Below, one piece after another: positions 1-5,515 of a stretch of 8,329 bases of DNA; position 1 is the stretch's first letter, and every line of letters starts with the position of its first letter. The DNA comes from Rhizobium sp. Q54. GTDB taxonomy: Bacteria; Pseudomonadota; Alphaproteobacteria; Rickettsiales; UBA1997. The notes under the pieces were generated by a model. The model was not told the origin of the DNA. It worked only from the letters and a program-made list of their open reading frames with translations, and did not search any database. The DNA lies in assembly GCA_945865855.1 (NCBI GenBank), contig CAMBES010000061.1:1-8329 (forward strand), read 5' to 3'. A program made the position numbers and the translations under genes.

Positions 1-569
1 ACAATGATTTCGGAATATGCTGCTGGCCATTTTTTCATTTCTTCAAAAATTTCCGACTCAATATTTTGTCGTTCATTGATCGATAATTTATCTGATTTTG
101 TAAGTACTATTTGGAATGAAACAGCGAGAGTGTTAAAAATATTAATAACTTCGCGATCTCCCTCCTTCAAGCCTTTGATTGGATCGATAAGTAAGAAAAC
201 ACGACGTAAATTAGCGCGCCTGGTTAAATATTCGAAACTAGTTTTTTGCCAGTGTTCAATGTCTTTGTCGCGTGCTTTTGCGAAGCCATATCCCGGCATG
301 TCGACTAAAATAAAACCATCTTCGTAGCCAGAAACCTTGAAGAAATTTAGCTGCTGAGTGCGTCCCGGTGTTGAAGAAACAATGGCAACTTTTTTCCCTA
401 GTAAGGCATTAACCAGACTAGATTTACCAACGTTTGAAGCGCCAACGAAGGCAATTTCTGGAAAGTGATTTTTGGGGATCTGGTCGTATTTACTAGCACC
501 AAAAAGAAACTCGACAGTGCCACCGTGATTTGGATCAAAAATTTTTTTTGCTTCGAGTTTTTTAACCAT
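1..569 (-). CDS. engB: Ribosome biogenesis GTPase EngB (YihA/YsxC), 3' end cut by window edge
   Basis: EngB is an essential TRAFAC-class GTPase that binds the 50S subunit late in assembly. The 189 codons visible read through to base 1 with no stop. All GTPase motifs are in order: P-loop GASNVGKSS at residues 43-51, G2 STPGRTQQ at 66-73, G3 DMPGYG at 90-95, and G4 TKSDK at 157-161. EngB proteins are usually 195-215 residues, so only about 10-25 C-terminal residues should be missing. The start ATG (567-569) gives a normal-length N-terminus (MVKKLEAKKIF). It lies 16 bp after the hisN stop, so the two are probably co-transcribed. No Shine-Dalgarno sequence precedes it, only A/T-rich bases. One oddity is that the P-loop carries Ala44 where most EngB proteins have Arg (GRSNVGKS). 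Family assignment is very secure. Confidence 0.95.
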   Translation of the reverse strand, partial: MVKKLEAKKIFDPNHGGTVEFLFGASKYDQIPKNHFPEIAFVGASNVGKSSLVNALLGKKVAIVSSTPGRTQQLNFFKVSGYEDGFILVDMPGYGFAKARDKDIEHWQKTSFEYLTRRANLRRVFLLIDPIKGLKEGDREVINIFNTLAVSFQIVLTKSDKLSINERQNIESEIFEEMKKWPAAYSEII

Positions 570-585
570 GAATTTATTTATTTTT

Positions 586-1368
586 TTACTTAAGAAGTTT
601 TAAAACTTTTTCATGTAACGCCTTATTGCCACAAGCTAAAAGACGCGCCGGAGATTGTAACTGAAGATCATTCCCAGCCCAGTCGGTCACAATTCCACCG
701 GCCATTTCGATAATTGGAATGAGTGCGGCGTAATCGTAAATTTTTAACTCAGGTTCAAAAATAATATCGACAAAACCAGAAGCGAGTGAGGCGTAAGAAT
801 AGCAATCTCCTCCGTAAATAATTCCACCGAGATGCTGATATTTAGTGAGCCCAGAGACTCTCTTTAAAATTTCTGCGTCATTATCCTTGAAGAAGAATGG
901 CGAGCTTGCACAAAGCACTGCATCAGAAATTTCTGTGCAATTTCTTGTCTGAATTTTTTTGCCATTGAGCCAGGATCCCTGACCGGAAATGCCGACCCAG
1001 CGCTCTCCATTAATAGGCTGATTCATGATTCCCAAGATGGATTTTTTGCGAGAAGTGAGCGCGATTAATGTGCCAAAAATCGGACGACCAATAATAAAAG
1101 ACGATGTGCCATCAATCGGATCCAAGACCCAAACAAATTCTGCATCAGTATTTTGTGCGCCAAATTCTTCACCAATAATTCCATGCTCTGGAAATTTTTT
1201 TTCGATTTCAGCGCGAATTATTTCCTCGATTTCGCGATCAGCTTTAGTAACTGGAGACTGATCGGCCTTAGCCATTTCGCCATTTGGCAAACGAAAATAT
1301 TTCTTAGCAATTTCATTTGAGAGGTCAGCTAGGTGGTGAGCAAAAGCAATGAATTCTTGAGTTGGCAT
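586..1368 (-). CDS. hisN: HisN-type histidinol-phosphatase (inositol monophosphatase family)
   Basis: This is a Mg-dependent, Li-sensitive-type phosphatase of the inositol monophosphatase fold, about the usual family length at 260 aa. Metal-site motifs are all visible: GEEFG at residues 66-70, DPIDGTSS at 83-90 and the C-terminal Asp212 in YDYAALIPIIEMAGG (211-225). Features typical of the HisN branch rather than SuhB or CysQ are SPVTKADRE (38-46), QPINGERWVG (117-126), YGGDCYSYA (185-193) and DWAGNDL (229-235). HisN removes phosphate from L-histidinol phosphate in histidine synthesis. No other his gene is in the window, and HisN-like proteins can act on other sugar or inositol phosphates, so the substrate is inferred. 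The ATG at 1366-1368 starts the usual N-terminal helix and has no Shine-Dalgarno motif. The gene is first in a probable hisN-engB unit and divergent from the thiolase gene. Confidence 0.88.
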   Translation of the reverse strand: MPTQEFIAFAHHLADLSNEIAKKYFRLPNGEMAKADQSPVTKADREIEEIIRAEIEKKFPEHGIIGEEFGAQNTDAEFVWVLDPIDGTSSFIIGRPIFGTLIALTSRKKSILGIMNQPINGERWVGISGQGSWLNGKKIQTRNCTEISDAVLCASSPFFFKDNDAEILKRVSGLTKYQHLGGIIYGGDCYSYASLASGFVDIIFEPELKIYDYAALIPIIEMAGGIVTDWAGNDLQLQSPARLLACGNKALHEKVLKLLK

Positions 1369-1442
1369 TGATTTATGAATTATGAATTAGAAAACGCGAT
1401 AAACGTAATTCTTAATTCCCCTAATTCCAAAACTTAAATTAA
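1369..1442. promoter_or_regulatory. Divergent promoter region between hisN and the thiolase gene
   Basis: These 74 bp must hold the promoters for both divergent genes. Two tandem ATGAATT copies (1375-1381, 1382-1388) face three AATTC copies (1407-1411, 1414-1418, 1423-1427). GAATTAG (1384-1390) and CTAATTC (1421-1427) form an inverted repeat around a core rich in A and CG. I cannot place convincing -35/-10 boxes. The arrangement fits a regulator site or simply an AT-rich promoter. Confidence 0.4.
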
Positions 1443-2735
1443 ATGAAAGAACGTATTGCAATTATTGCTGGCTTCAGATCTCCAATGGGCAAGGCTGGGG
1501 GAGTGTTGAAAAATCTTACTGCGCACGATCTAGGAGCGCGCATTGCCAAAGAAGTTTTGATTCGTTCGAAAGTTGATTTGGAGAAAATTGACGAGGTAAT
1601 TATTGGTAATGTTGCACAACCTGCAGAGGCAGCAAATGTAGCGCGAGTGATTGCGTTGAAGGCTGGTATTCCTGAGTCTGTGCCCGCCTTTACCGTTCAC
1701 AGAAATTGTGCTTCGGGAATGGAAGCGATGACCACAGCGATGTCAAAAATTCAAAATGGTGAAGCAGAAATTATTTTCGCCGGCGGTGTTGAATCTATGA
1801 GCAATATTCCGCTTTTCTTCGGTAAAAAAATGACCGCACTTTTTGGAAATTTGATGAAGGCCAAAACACTTTCGCAAAAACTTTCTGTGCTCACAAGTTT
1901 TCGTTTACACTTCCTCACCCCAGTAATTGGGCTGGTTCAAGGTCTTACCGATCCGATTTCTGGATTGATCATGGGCTGCACTGCAGAAAATATTGCGAAG
2001 GATTTTAAGATCACTCGCGAGGAGCAAGATCAATTCTCTCTCCGCTCGCATCAAAAAGCGGAAGCGGCAATGACTAACGGAAATTTCAAAGAAGAAATCA
2101 TTCCTGTTTTTAATAATGACGAAAAAAATTCTCTGATGATTGAAGAGGATGAAGGTGTGCGTAAGGGTCAAACGCTTGAAGCTCTTGCTAAGATGAAGCC
2201 ATATTTTGAAAAAGTTACCGGAACTGTTACCGTTGCCAACTCATCGCAAGTTACGGATGGCGCGGCTTTTGCGGTTTTGATGAGTGAATCAAAAGCGAAA
2301 GAGCTTGGTTTAGAAGTTCTTGGCTACATTCGTAATTTTGCTTATGCCGGCATGGATCCTTCGCGCATGGGTCTTGGACCAGTTTTCGCCTCAAAAAAGC
2401 TTTTCGACAAAACCGGTCTAACTTTGCAAGACATGGAATTAATCGAAATCAATGAAGCCTTCGCCGCCCAAGTAATTGGATGCACGCGAGCTTTTGCTTC
2501 CGACGAATTTTGCGAGAAACATTTTGGCATGAAGCAAGCAATGGGTGAAATTAATCCAGAAATTTTGAACGTGAATGGCGGCGGTATTGCTCTTGGTCAC
2601 CCGGTCGGAATGTCTGGCGCGCGCATAATTATTCATCTTCTTCGTGAGCTAAAACGCCGTGGCAAAAATCGCGGATTGGCAACTCTCTGCATTGGCGGCG
2701 GACAAGGCGGCGCAGTGATTTTAGAGGTGAATTAG
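1443..2735 (+). CDS. fadI: Acetyl-CoA acyltransferase (3-ketoacyl-CoA thiolase), FadI-like
   Basis: This is a thiolase that cleaves 3-ketoacyl-CoA with CoA to acetyl-CoA and a shortened acyl-CoA, the last step of beta-oxidation; the same chemistry can run in reverse to form acetoacetyl-CoA. The nucleophilic cysteine is Cys89 in HRNCASGMEAM. NEAFAAQ is at 337-343, the GHPVGMSGAR loop with its His is at 385-394, and the second catalytic cysteine is Cys416 in CIGGGQGG. The 430 residues and the segment DPISGLIMGCTAENIA (170-185) match the long FadI-type rather than the 390-residue FadA/PhaA thiolases. FadI normally works with a FadJ-type hydratase/dehydrogenase, which is not adjacent. The gene stands alone, divergent from hisN, with no Shine-Dalgarno motif before its ATG. 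The thiolase call is near certain; the exact subfamily is less so. Confidence 0.92.
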   Translation: MKERIAIIAGFRSPMGKAGGVLKNLTAHDLGARIAKEVLIRSKVDLEKIDEVIIGNVAQPAEAANVARVIALKAGIPESVPAFTVHRNCASGMEAMTTAMSKIQNGEAEIIFAGGVESMSNIPLFFGKKMTALFGNLMKAKTLSQKLSVLTSFRLHFLTPVIGLVQGLTDPISGLIMGCTAENIAKDFKITREEQDQFSLRSHQKAEAAMTNGNFKEEIIPVFNNDEKNSLMIEEDEGVRKGQTLEALAKMKPYFEKVTGTVTVANSSQVTDGAAFAVLMSESKAKELGLEVLGYIRNFAYAGMDPSRMGLGPVFASKKLFDKTGLTLQDMELIEINEAFAAQVIGCTRAFASDEFCEKHFGMKQAMGEINPEILNVNGGGIALGHPVGMSGARIIIHLLRELKRRGKNRGLATLCIGGGQGGAVILEVN

Positions 2736-3012
2736 GCCATCTCTTCAAGCTGAAGAAATCTGAACATTTTGTTGGTCGAGCGGAGTTTAGAAATCTTGCT
2801 CTTCTATTTTGTTATGTGAACCAATCCTTCTTCTCATTTTCACTGCCTATTTATAGAACCAGGCATTTGCTGGGGTAACAAATTAGATTGTGAAGCAACG
2901 GAAAGAAAAACGTGATGGAATAAGAGAAATATGGTCGAGTGCGAAGGTAGATAATTTAAATTTCCCTGCGATTTTGCTGCGACCAAATTCCCCAACTTAA
3001 AAATTTCAGAAC
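2736..3012. other. Non-coding gap between thiolase gene and ppa
   Basis: No convincing coding frame is present. Just after the thiolase stop is a small hairpin (TCTTCA 2742-2747, TGAAGA 2751-2756) without a T-run, which is weak as a terminator. TGCCT (2844-2848) and AGGCA (2861-2865) form a short inverted repeat. An imperfect dyad spans 2933-2984: GGTCG and CGACC at its ends, and the perfect palindrome AATTTAAATT (2953-2962) at its centre. It lies 28 bp before the ppa start codon. The ppa promoter should be in this stretch, but I cannot pick out boxes. Confidence 0.5.
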
Positions 3013-3540
3013 ATGGATATTTCAAAAATCGCCATCGGCAAAGACGCGCCAAATCAAGTTAATGTAATCATCGAAGTGCCGATGAATGCTGATCCGGTGA
3101 AATATGAATTCGACAAAGAAAGCGGCGCTATTTTTGTCGATCGCTTCATCGCCACGCCAATGTTTTACCCGTGCAACTACGGCTTTATTCCAAACACTTT
3201 ATCTGATGATGGCGATCCTTGCGACGTTCTAGTCGTCTCAGATTTTCCGGTAATTCCCGGCGCTGTAATCGCCGTAAAACCAGTTGGCGTTTTGATCATG
3301 GAAGACGAAAAAGGCATGGACGAAAAAATCATCGCCGTACCTGCGAAGAAGCTAAACTCACAGTTTGAAGCCGTAGAATCTTACAAGGAATTGCCAGAAA
3401 ATTTGATCAATAAAATCAAACATTTCTTCGAGCATTACAAAGATTTAGAAAAAGGAAAATGGGTGAAGGTGACTGGCTTCGAAGATGCCGCGAAAGCGAG
3501 ACAGTTGATTCAAGAGGGGATTGAGAGAGCGAAGAAGTAA
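3013..3540 (+). CDS. ppa: Inorganic pyrophosphatase (family I, soluble)
   Basis: It hydrolyses pyrophosphate to two phosphates in the cytoplasm and so pulls nucleotide, tRNA-charging and polymer synthesis forward. At 175 aa it has the normal bacterial family I length. The signature DDGDPCDVLV is at residues 65-74, giving metal-binding Asp66, Asp68 and Asp71. A second metal/phosphate set is Asp98, Asp103 and Lys105 in MEDEKGMDEK. KYEFDKESGAIFVDR (30-44), YPCNYGFIPNTLS (52-64) and HFFEHYKDLEKGKWVKV (137-153) are also family hallmarks. The sequence resembles alphaproteobacterial, particularly rickettsial, enzymes as I remember them. MDISKI is the standard start for this group. There is no Shine-Dalgarno motif. 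The gene is monocistronic, ending in an intrinsic terminator 4 bp after its stop. Confidence 0.98.
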   Translation: MDISKIAIGKDAPNQVNVIIEVPMNADPVKYEFDKESGAIFVDRFIATPMFYPCNYGFIPNTLSDDGDPCDVLVVSDFPVIPGAVIAVKPVGVLIMEDEKGMDEKIIAVPAKKLNSQFEAVESYKELPENLINKIKHFFEHYKDLEKGKWVKVTGFEDAAKARQLIQEGIERAKK

Positions 3541-3544
3541 GAAG

Positions 3545-3578
3545 AAAAGATTGTCTCCACCGTGGAGACAATCTTTTT
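3545..3578. terminator. Intrinsic terminator after ppa, probably bidirectional
   Basis: A near-perfect 15-bp stem is formed by bases 3545-3559 and 3563-3577 around loop CCG. The arms are AAAAGATTGTCTCCA and TGGAGACAATCTTTT, and the T-run ends at 3578. Because the arms start in A4 and end in T5, the hairpin has a U-tract in either direction, so it could also stop transcripts arriving from the minus-strand gene at 3785-4072. Confidence 0.93.
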
Positions 3579-3580
3579 AC

Positions 3581-3607
3581 GTCATCCCCGCGAAGGCGGG
3601 GATCCAG
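3581..3607 (+). repeat. REP-like palindromic element, copy 1
   Basis: Unit runs from GTCAT to ATCCAG. The arms ATCCCCGC (3584-3591) and GCGGGGAT (3596-3603) pair perfectly over a GAAG loop. It begins 3 bp after the ppa terminator. The GC-rich bases that follow (to about 3628, ending GGGGTGATG) may be a decayed second half. Orientation is taken as plus when it reads GTCAT...CCAG. Confidence 0.85.
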
Positions 3608-3678
3608 GATGGCGGGCTCGGGGTGATGAATAAGAGAAATTGTCAAAAAATTACACTATCCTTAAGTCATGCCAGCAC

Positions 3679-3719
3679 TGACTAGAATGAGATTTTGTCC
3701 AGCTGGACAAAATTAGTCA
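3679..3719. repeat. Long perfect palindrome with outer inverted arms
   Basis: Bases 3692-3713 are a perfect 22-bp palindrome (arms ATTTTGTCCAG and CTGGACAAAAT). Outside it, TGACTA (3679-3684) can pair with TAGTCA (3714-3719), leaving a 7-base bulge on the left. TGACT can instead pair with AGTCA at 3665-3669. It sits in the convergent gap after the minus-strand membrane gene. There is no T-run beyond the stem, so it is not a classical terminator; a symmetrical protein-binding site or a transcript-end hairpin are both possible. Confidence 0.75.
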
Positions 3720-3784
3720 TTTCGTTCTCAACCCAGTAAAATCAATGGTTTTAGAGGAAATAGATACTTGCTGTTTTTGACAAG

Positions 3785-4072
3785 TTACGTCAGCGGAGCT
3801 TTATTTGATTGGTTCTTCGAGCTATTCGTCACGTCTTTCATCTCAGAAATTTCTTCGTCAGCGCTCTCAGAATTATGCGCGGTGTAAATAAAATTCATCT
3901 TCAGCATATTTTTTTTAATCGCGAAGCGAAGGACGATTCCGGCGATTATTAGCAGCAACACAATTACTCCGAATATCACCAGAATTGAAGGCAGAAAATA
4001 GATAAAAAGTCCGAGGAATAATGCCGAAATGGCGAAGGAAAGTATTCTGGAAAGGAGGTTTTTTAGGGACAT
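3785..4072 (-). CDS. Small membrane protein of unknown function
   Basis: I do not recognise this 95-residue protein. Residues 1-8 are short and basic (MSLKNLLSR). Residues about 9-50 are almost wholly hydrophobic, enough for two closely spaced membrane segments (about 9-27 and 29-50) with a Pro-Ser break at 28-29. A basic patch follows (FAIKKNMLKMN, 50-60). The last 35 residues are polar and acidic (SESADEEISEMKD) and probably disordered. A hairpin topology with both ends in the cytoplasm fits the basic residues. It is real rather than a chance frame because it has clear membrane-protein composition and is the only sensible frame in this stretch. The ATG at 4070-4072 has no Shine-Dalgarno motif. 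It lies downstream of glpX on the same strand but 229 bp away, with four REP-like elements between, so co-transcription is uncertain. Confidence 0.65.
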   Translation of the reverse strand: MSLKNLLSRILSFAISALFLGLFIYFLPSILVIFGVIVLLLIIAGIVLRFAIKKNMLKMNFIYTAHNSESADEEISEMKDVTNSSKNQSNKAPLT

Positions 4073-4088
4073 TTGTTTTTAGATTTCT

Positions 4089-4114
4089 TGGATCCCCGCC
4101 TGCGCAGGGATGAC
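4089..4114 (-). repeat. REP-like palindromic element, copy 2 (reverse orientation)
   Basis: On the plus strand it reads TGGATCCCCGCC...GGGATGAC, the reverse complement of copy 1 with changes. Outer arms ATCCC and GGGAT are kept. The centre has become its own perfect palindrome CCTGCGCAGG (4099-4108). It lies 16 bp upstream of the start codon of the small membrane gene, so it is in or next to that gene's leader. Confidence 0.8.
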
Positions 4115-4150
4115 GCTTTAAGTAAGGCGCCTCAACTCTACTCTTTCCAC

Positions 4151-4177
4151 GTCATCTCCTTGCAGGCGGGGATCCAG
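4151..4177 (+). repeat. REP-like palindromic element, copy 3 (degenerate)
   Basis: It reads GTCATCTCC...GCGGGGATCCAG. Relative to copies 1 and 5 the left arm has decayed at three positions. Two of these changes keep G-U pairs in RNA, so a weaker hairpin remains. It is followed by AAAGG, as copy 5 is by AAAAGG, suggesting the mobile or duplicated unit reaches beyond CCAG. Confidence 0.75.
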
Positions 4178-4204
4178 AAAGGATCAAAGCGCGTTGGAAC
4201 TTTC

Positions 4205-4231
4205 CTAGATTCCCGCTTTAGCGAGAATGAC
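4205..4231 (-). repeat. REP-like palindromic element, copy 4 (reverse orientation, AT-shifted)
   Basis: It reads CTAGATTCCCGC...GAATGAC on the plus strand. The arms ATTCCCGC (4209-4216) and GCGAGAAT (4221-4228) pair with one mismatch over loop TTTA. The outer arm pair is changed from ATCC/GGAT to ATTC/GAAT, with both sides altered together, which preserves the stem and suggests selection for pairing or a distinct subtype. Confidence 0.75.
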
Positions 4232-4265
4232 GAAGAAGAGATCGAAATTTAACCCAAATCGTCCC

Positions 4266-4292
4266 GTCATCCCCGCGTAGGCGGGGATCCAG
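4266..4292 (+). repeat. REP-like palindromic element, copy 5, just after glpX
   Basis: It has a perfect 8-bp stem, ATCCCCGC (4269-4276) with GCGGGGAT (4281-4288), over loop GTAG. It is almost identical to copy 1. It ends 9 bp from the glpX stop codon, so it would form a hairpin at the immediate 3' end of the glpX message, where REP elements are known to protect transcripts from exonucleases. Confidence 0.88.
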
Positions 4293-4301
4293 AAAAGGTG
4301 A

Positions 4302-5246
4302 TTAAGCTAAATATTCCGTAGCGGTGCGAATTACCCTCTTCGCAGCTGAATCCATCAGTAAAGAATGAACAAAAATTTTTCCGCTTTTTTTGCATTTCCT
4401 CACCCCATCAAGCATGTAACCATCGGTCACGCCAGCGCAGGCGAAGATTACATCGCCTCTCGCCATTTCTTCGGCGGTGTATTTTTTATTTAAATCGACG
4501 ATTCCCATCTGCTTGGCTCGCTCGATTTGTTTTTGGTTATCGCCAAAAATTAAGCGGCCCATCATTTGGCCGCCAATTACGCGTAATCCTGCAGCAGCAA
4601 GCACGCCTTCAGGTGCGCCACCAGTTCCCATGTAGGCATCAATGCGAGCGGTTTGGTTGGTGCAGGCGATTACACCGGCAACGTCGCCATCGCCGATCAA
4701 GCGAATTCTTGCACCAGCTTCACGAACTTTAGCGATTAATTCATTGTGTCGTGTGCGTTCGAGGATCATTACAGTTAGATCAGAAACCGCGCATTTCTTT
4801 GCTTGTGCGATGTTTTGTAAATTTTTTAGAGGTGTGTTGTCGAGATCAATTACACCTTCAGGTAAGCCAGCGCCGACGGCAATTTTATCCATGTAAACAT
4901 CGGGCGCGTGTAAAAATCCACCGCGTTTTGCGAAGGCAATTACGGCTAAAGAAGACTCGCCGGCATTGGCGCAAATCGTGGTTCCTTCGAGTGGATCAAG
5001 GGCAATATCAACTTCTATTCCACCTTTACCAACTTCTTCTCCAATGAATAACATTGGGGCTTCATCGCGTTCTCCTTCACCGATTACGATCGTTCCTTTG
5101 ATGTTCATTTGATTCAAAGTTTCTCTCATCGAATTAACTGCGGCAGCATCGGCGGCCATGTTGTCACCTTTGCCAATCCAATCGTAACAAGCGATTGCGG
5201 CTTTTTCAGTAACTTCAATAATTTGTGAGGAGAGGGTGGATAGCAT
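4302..5246 (-). CDS. glpX: Class II fructose-1,6-bisphosphatase GlpX
   Basis: It removes the 1-phosphate of fructose 1,6-bisphosphate, the committed step of gluconeogenesis, in the cytoplasm. The length of 314 aa is close to the E. coli enzyme (336). Catalytic and metal residues known for GlpX are present: Asp33 in MAADAAAV, Glu57 in IGEGERDEAPM, Asp84 and Glu87 in DPLEGTT, and Glu213 in GGAPEGVLAA. ERTRHNEL (163-170) and the RLIGDGDVAG segment (182-191) are also typical. Some alphaproteobacterial copies act on sedoheptulose 1,7-bisphosphate too. The ATG at 5244-5246 gives a standard N-terminus. It has no Shine-Dalgarno motif and begins only 23 bp after the U-tract of a strong terminator, leaving little room for a promoter. 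rpmG lies upstream on the same strand. A REP-like hairpin closes the 3' end. Confidence 0.97.
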   Translation of the reverse strand: MLSTLSSQIIEVTEKAAIACYDWIGKGDNMAADAAAVNSMRETLNQMNIKGTIVIGEGERDEAPMLFIGEEVGKGGIEVDIALDPLEGTTICANAGESSLAVIAFAKRGGFLHAPDVYMDKIAVGAGLPEGVIDLDNTPLKNLQNIAQAKKCAVSDLTVMILERTRHNELIAKVREAGARIRLIGDGDVAGVIACTNQTARIDAYMGTGGAPEGVLAAAGLRVIGGQMMGRLIFGDNQKQIERAKQMGIVDLNKKYTAEEMARGDVIFACAGVTDGYMLDGVRKCKKSGKIFVHSLLMDSAAKRVIRTATEYLA

Positions 5247-5269
5247 GAAATTGAGATTGAATTTTGAAC

Positions 5270-5311
5270 AAAAAAAAAGCGCCCGCCCATTTTTTTTGGG
5301 GGGCGCTTTTA
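5270..5311. terminator. Strong bidirectional terminator between rpmG and glpX
   Basis: A GC-rich stem (GCGCCCGCCC at 5279-5288 with GGGGGGCGC at 5298-5306, one bulged base) is extended by A-T pairs at its base, with loop ATTTTTTTT. On the minus strand it is followed by nine Ts, ideal for ending the rpmG transcript. The plus strand also has TTTT after the stem. Its U-tract ends only 23 bp before the glpX start codon. Confidence 0.93.
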
Positions 5312-5320
5312 TTTAGAGCC

Positions 5321-5515
5321 TTAGCTCGAGAGCTTCTGCTCTTTAAATTCTACATGCTTACGTACAACGGGGTCATATTTGCTAAAAAGCATTTTTTCTT
5401 GTTTTTGCTTTGGATTGCGGCGCGCAGTGTAGAAGAAACCGGTGCCCGCAGTGCTTACTAGCTTGAACAAGATTGAATTTCTTTTTGATTTTGATGCTTT
5501 TGGTTTTCCAGCCAT
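5321..5515 (-). CDS. rpmG: Large subunit ribosomal protein bL33
   Basis: L33 is a small component of the 50S subunit near the E site. The L33 core is clear: KLVSTAGTGFFYT at residues 18-30, RRNP at 32-35 and KYDPVVRKHVEFKE at 46-59. There are no cysteine pairs, so this is the zinc-independent (C-minus) form, the usual one in Proteobacteria. At 64 aa it is about 8-12 residues longer than most. The extra part is the N-terminal basic stretch MAGKPKASKSKRNS. No internal Met or other good start lies nearer the core, so the upstream ATG (5513-5515) stands. There is no Shine-Dalgarno motif. It is a single-gene unit ended by the terminator at 5270-5311. Confidence 0.96.
   Translation of the reverse strand: MAGKPKASKSKRNSILFKLVSTAGTGFFYTARRNPKQKQEKMLFSKYDPVVRKHVEFKEQKLSS

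Noticed and set aside
4..327. Plus-strand open frame of 107 codons
   Set aside because: It is antisense to engB, whose minus-strand translation shows all GTPase motifs; the plus-strand protein resembles nothing.
2742..2756. Terminator for the thiolase gene
   Set aside because: The 6-bp stem with a 3-base loop lacks a T-run and has low GC content, so it is not convincing.
2840..3052. Minus-strand frame of 70 codons before ppa
   Set aside because: It overlaps the ppa start, has no recognisable domain and no initiation signal; composition looks like chance.
3416..3646. Minus-strand frame containing DPRLRGDD
   Set aside because: This peptide is the translation of the REP-like repeat at 3581-3607, and the rest is antisense to ppa. 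Such frames are often annotated by mistake.
4089..4292. CRISPR array
   Set aside because: The repeats alternate in orientation, vary in sequence and have spacers of unequal length (36, 27, 34 bp); this is a REP-type cluster.
3541..4301. Insertion sequence or transposon remnant
   Set aside because: No transposase fragment, terminal inverted repeats or target duplication is visible; the palindromes stand alone.
4642..5047. Two overlapping plus-strand frames inside glpX
   Set aside because: They are antisense to an intact GlpX with all catalytic residues; no independent support.
5264..5461. Plus-strand frame across the terminator and rpmG
   Set aside because: It begins inside the terminator and is antisense to the clear L33 gene.
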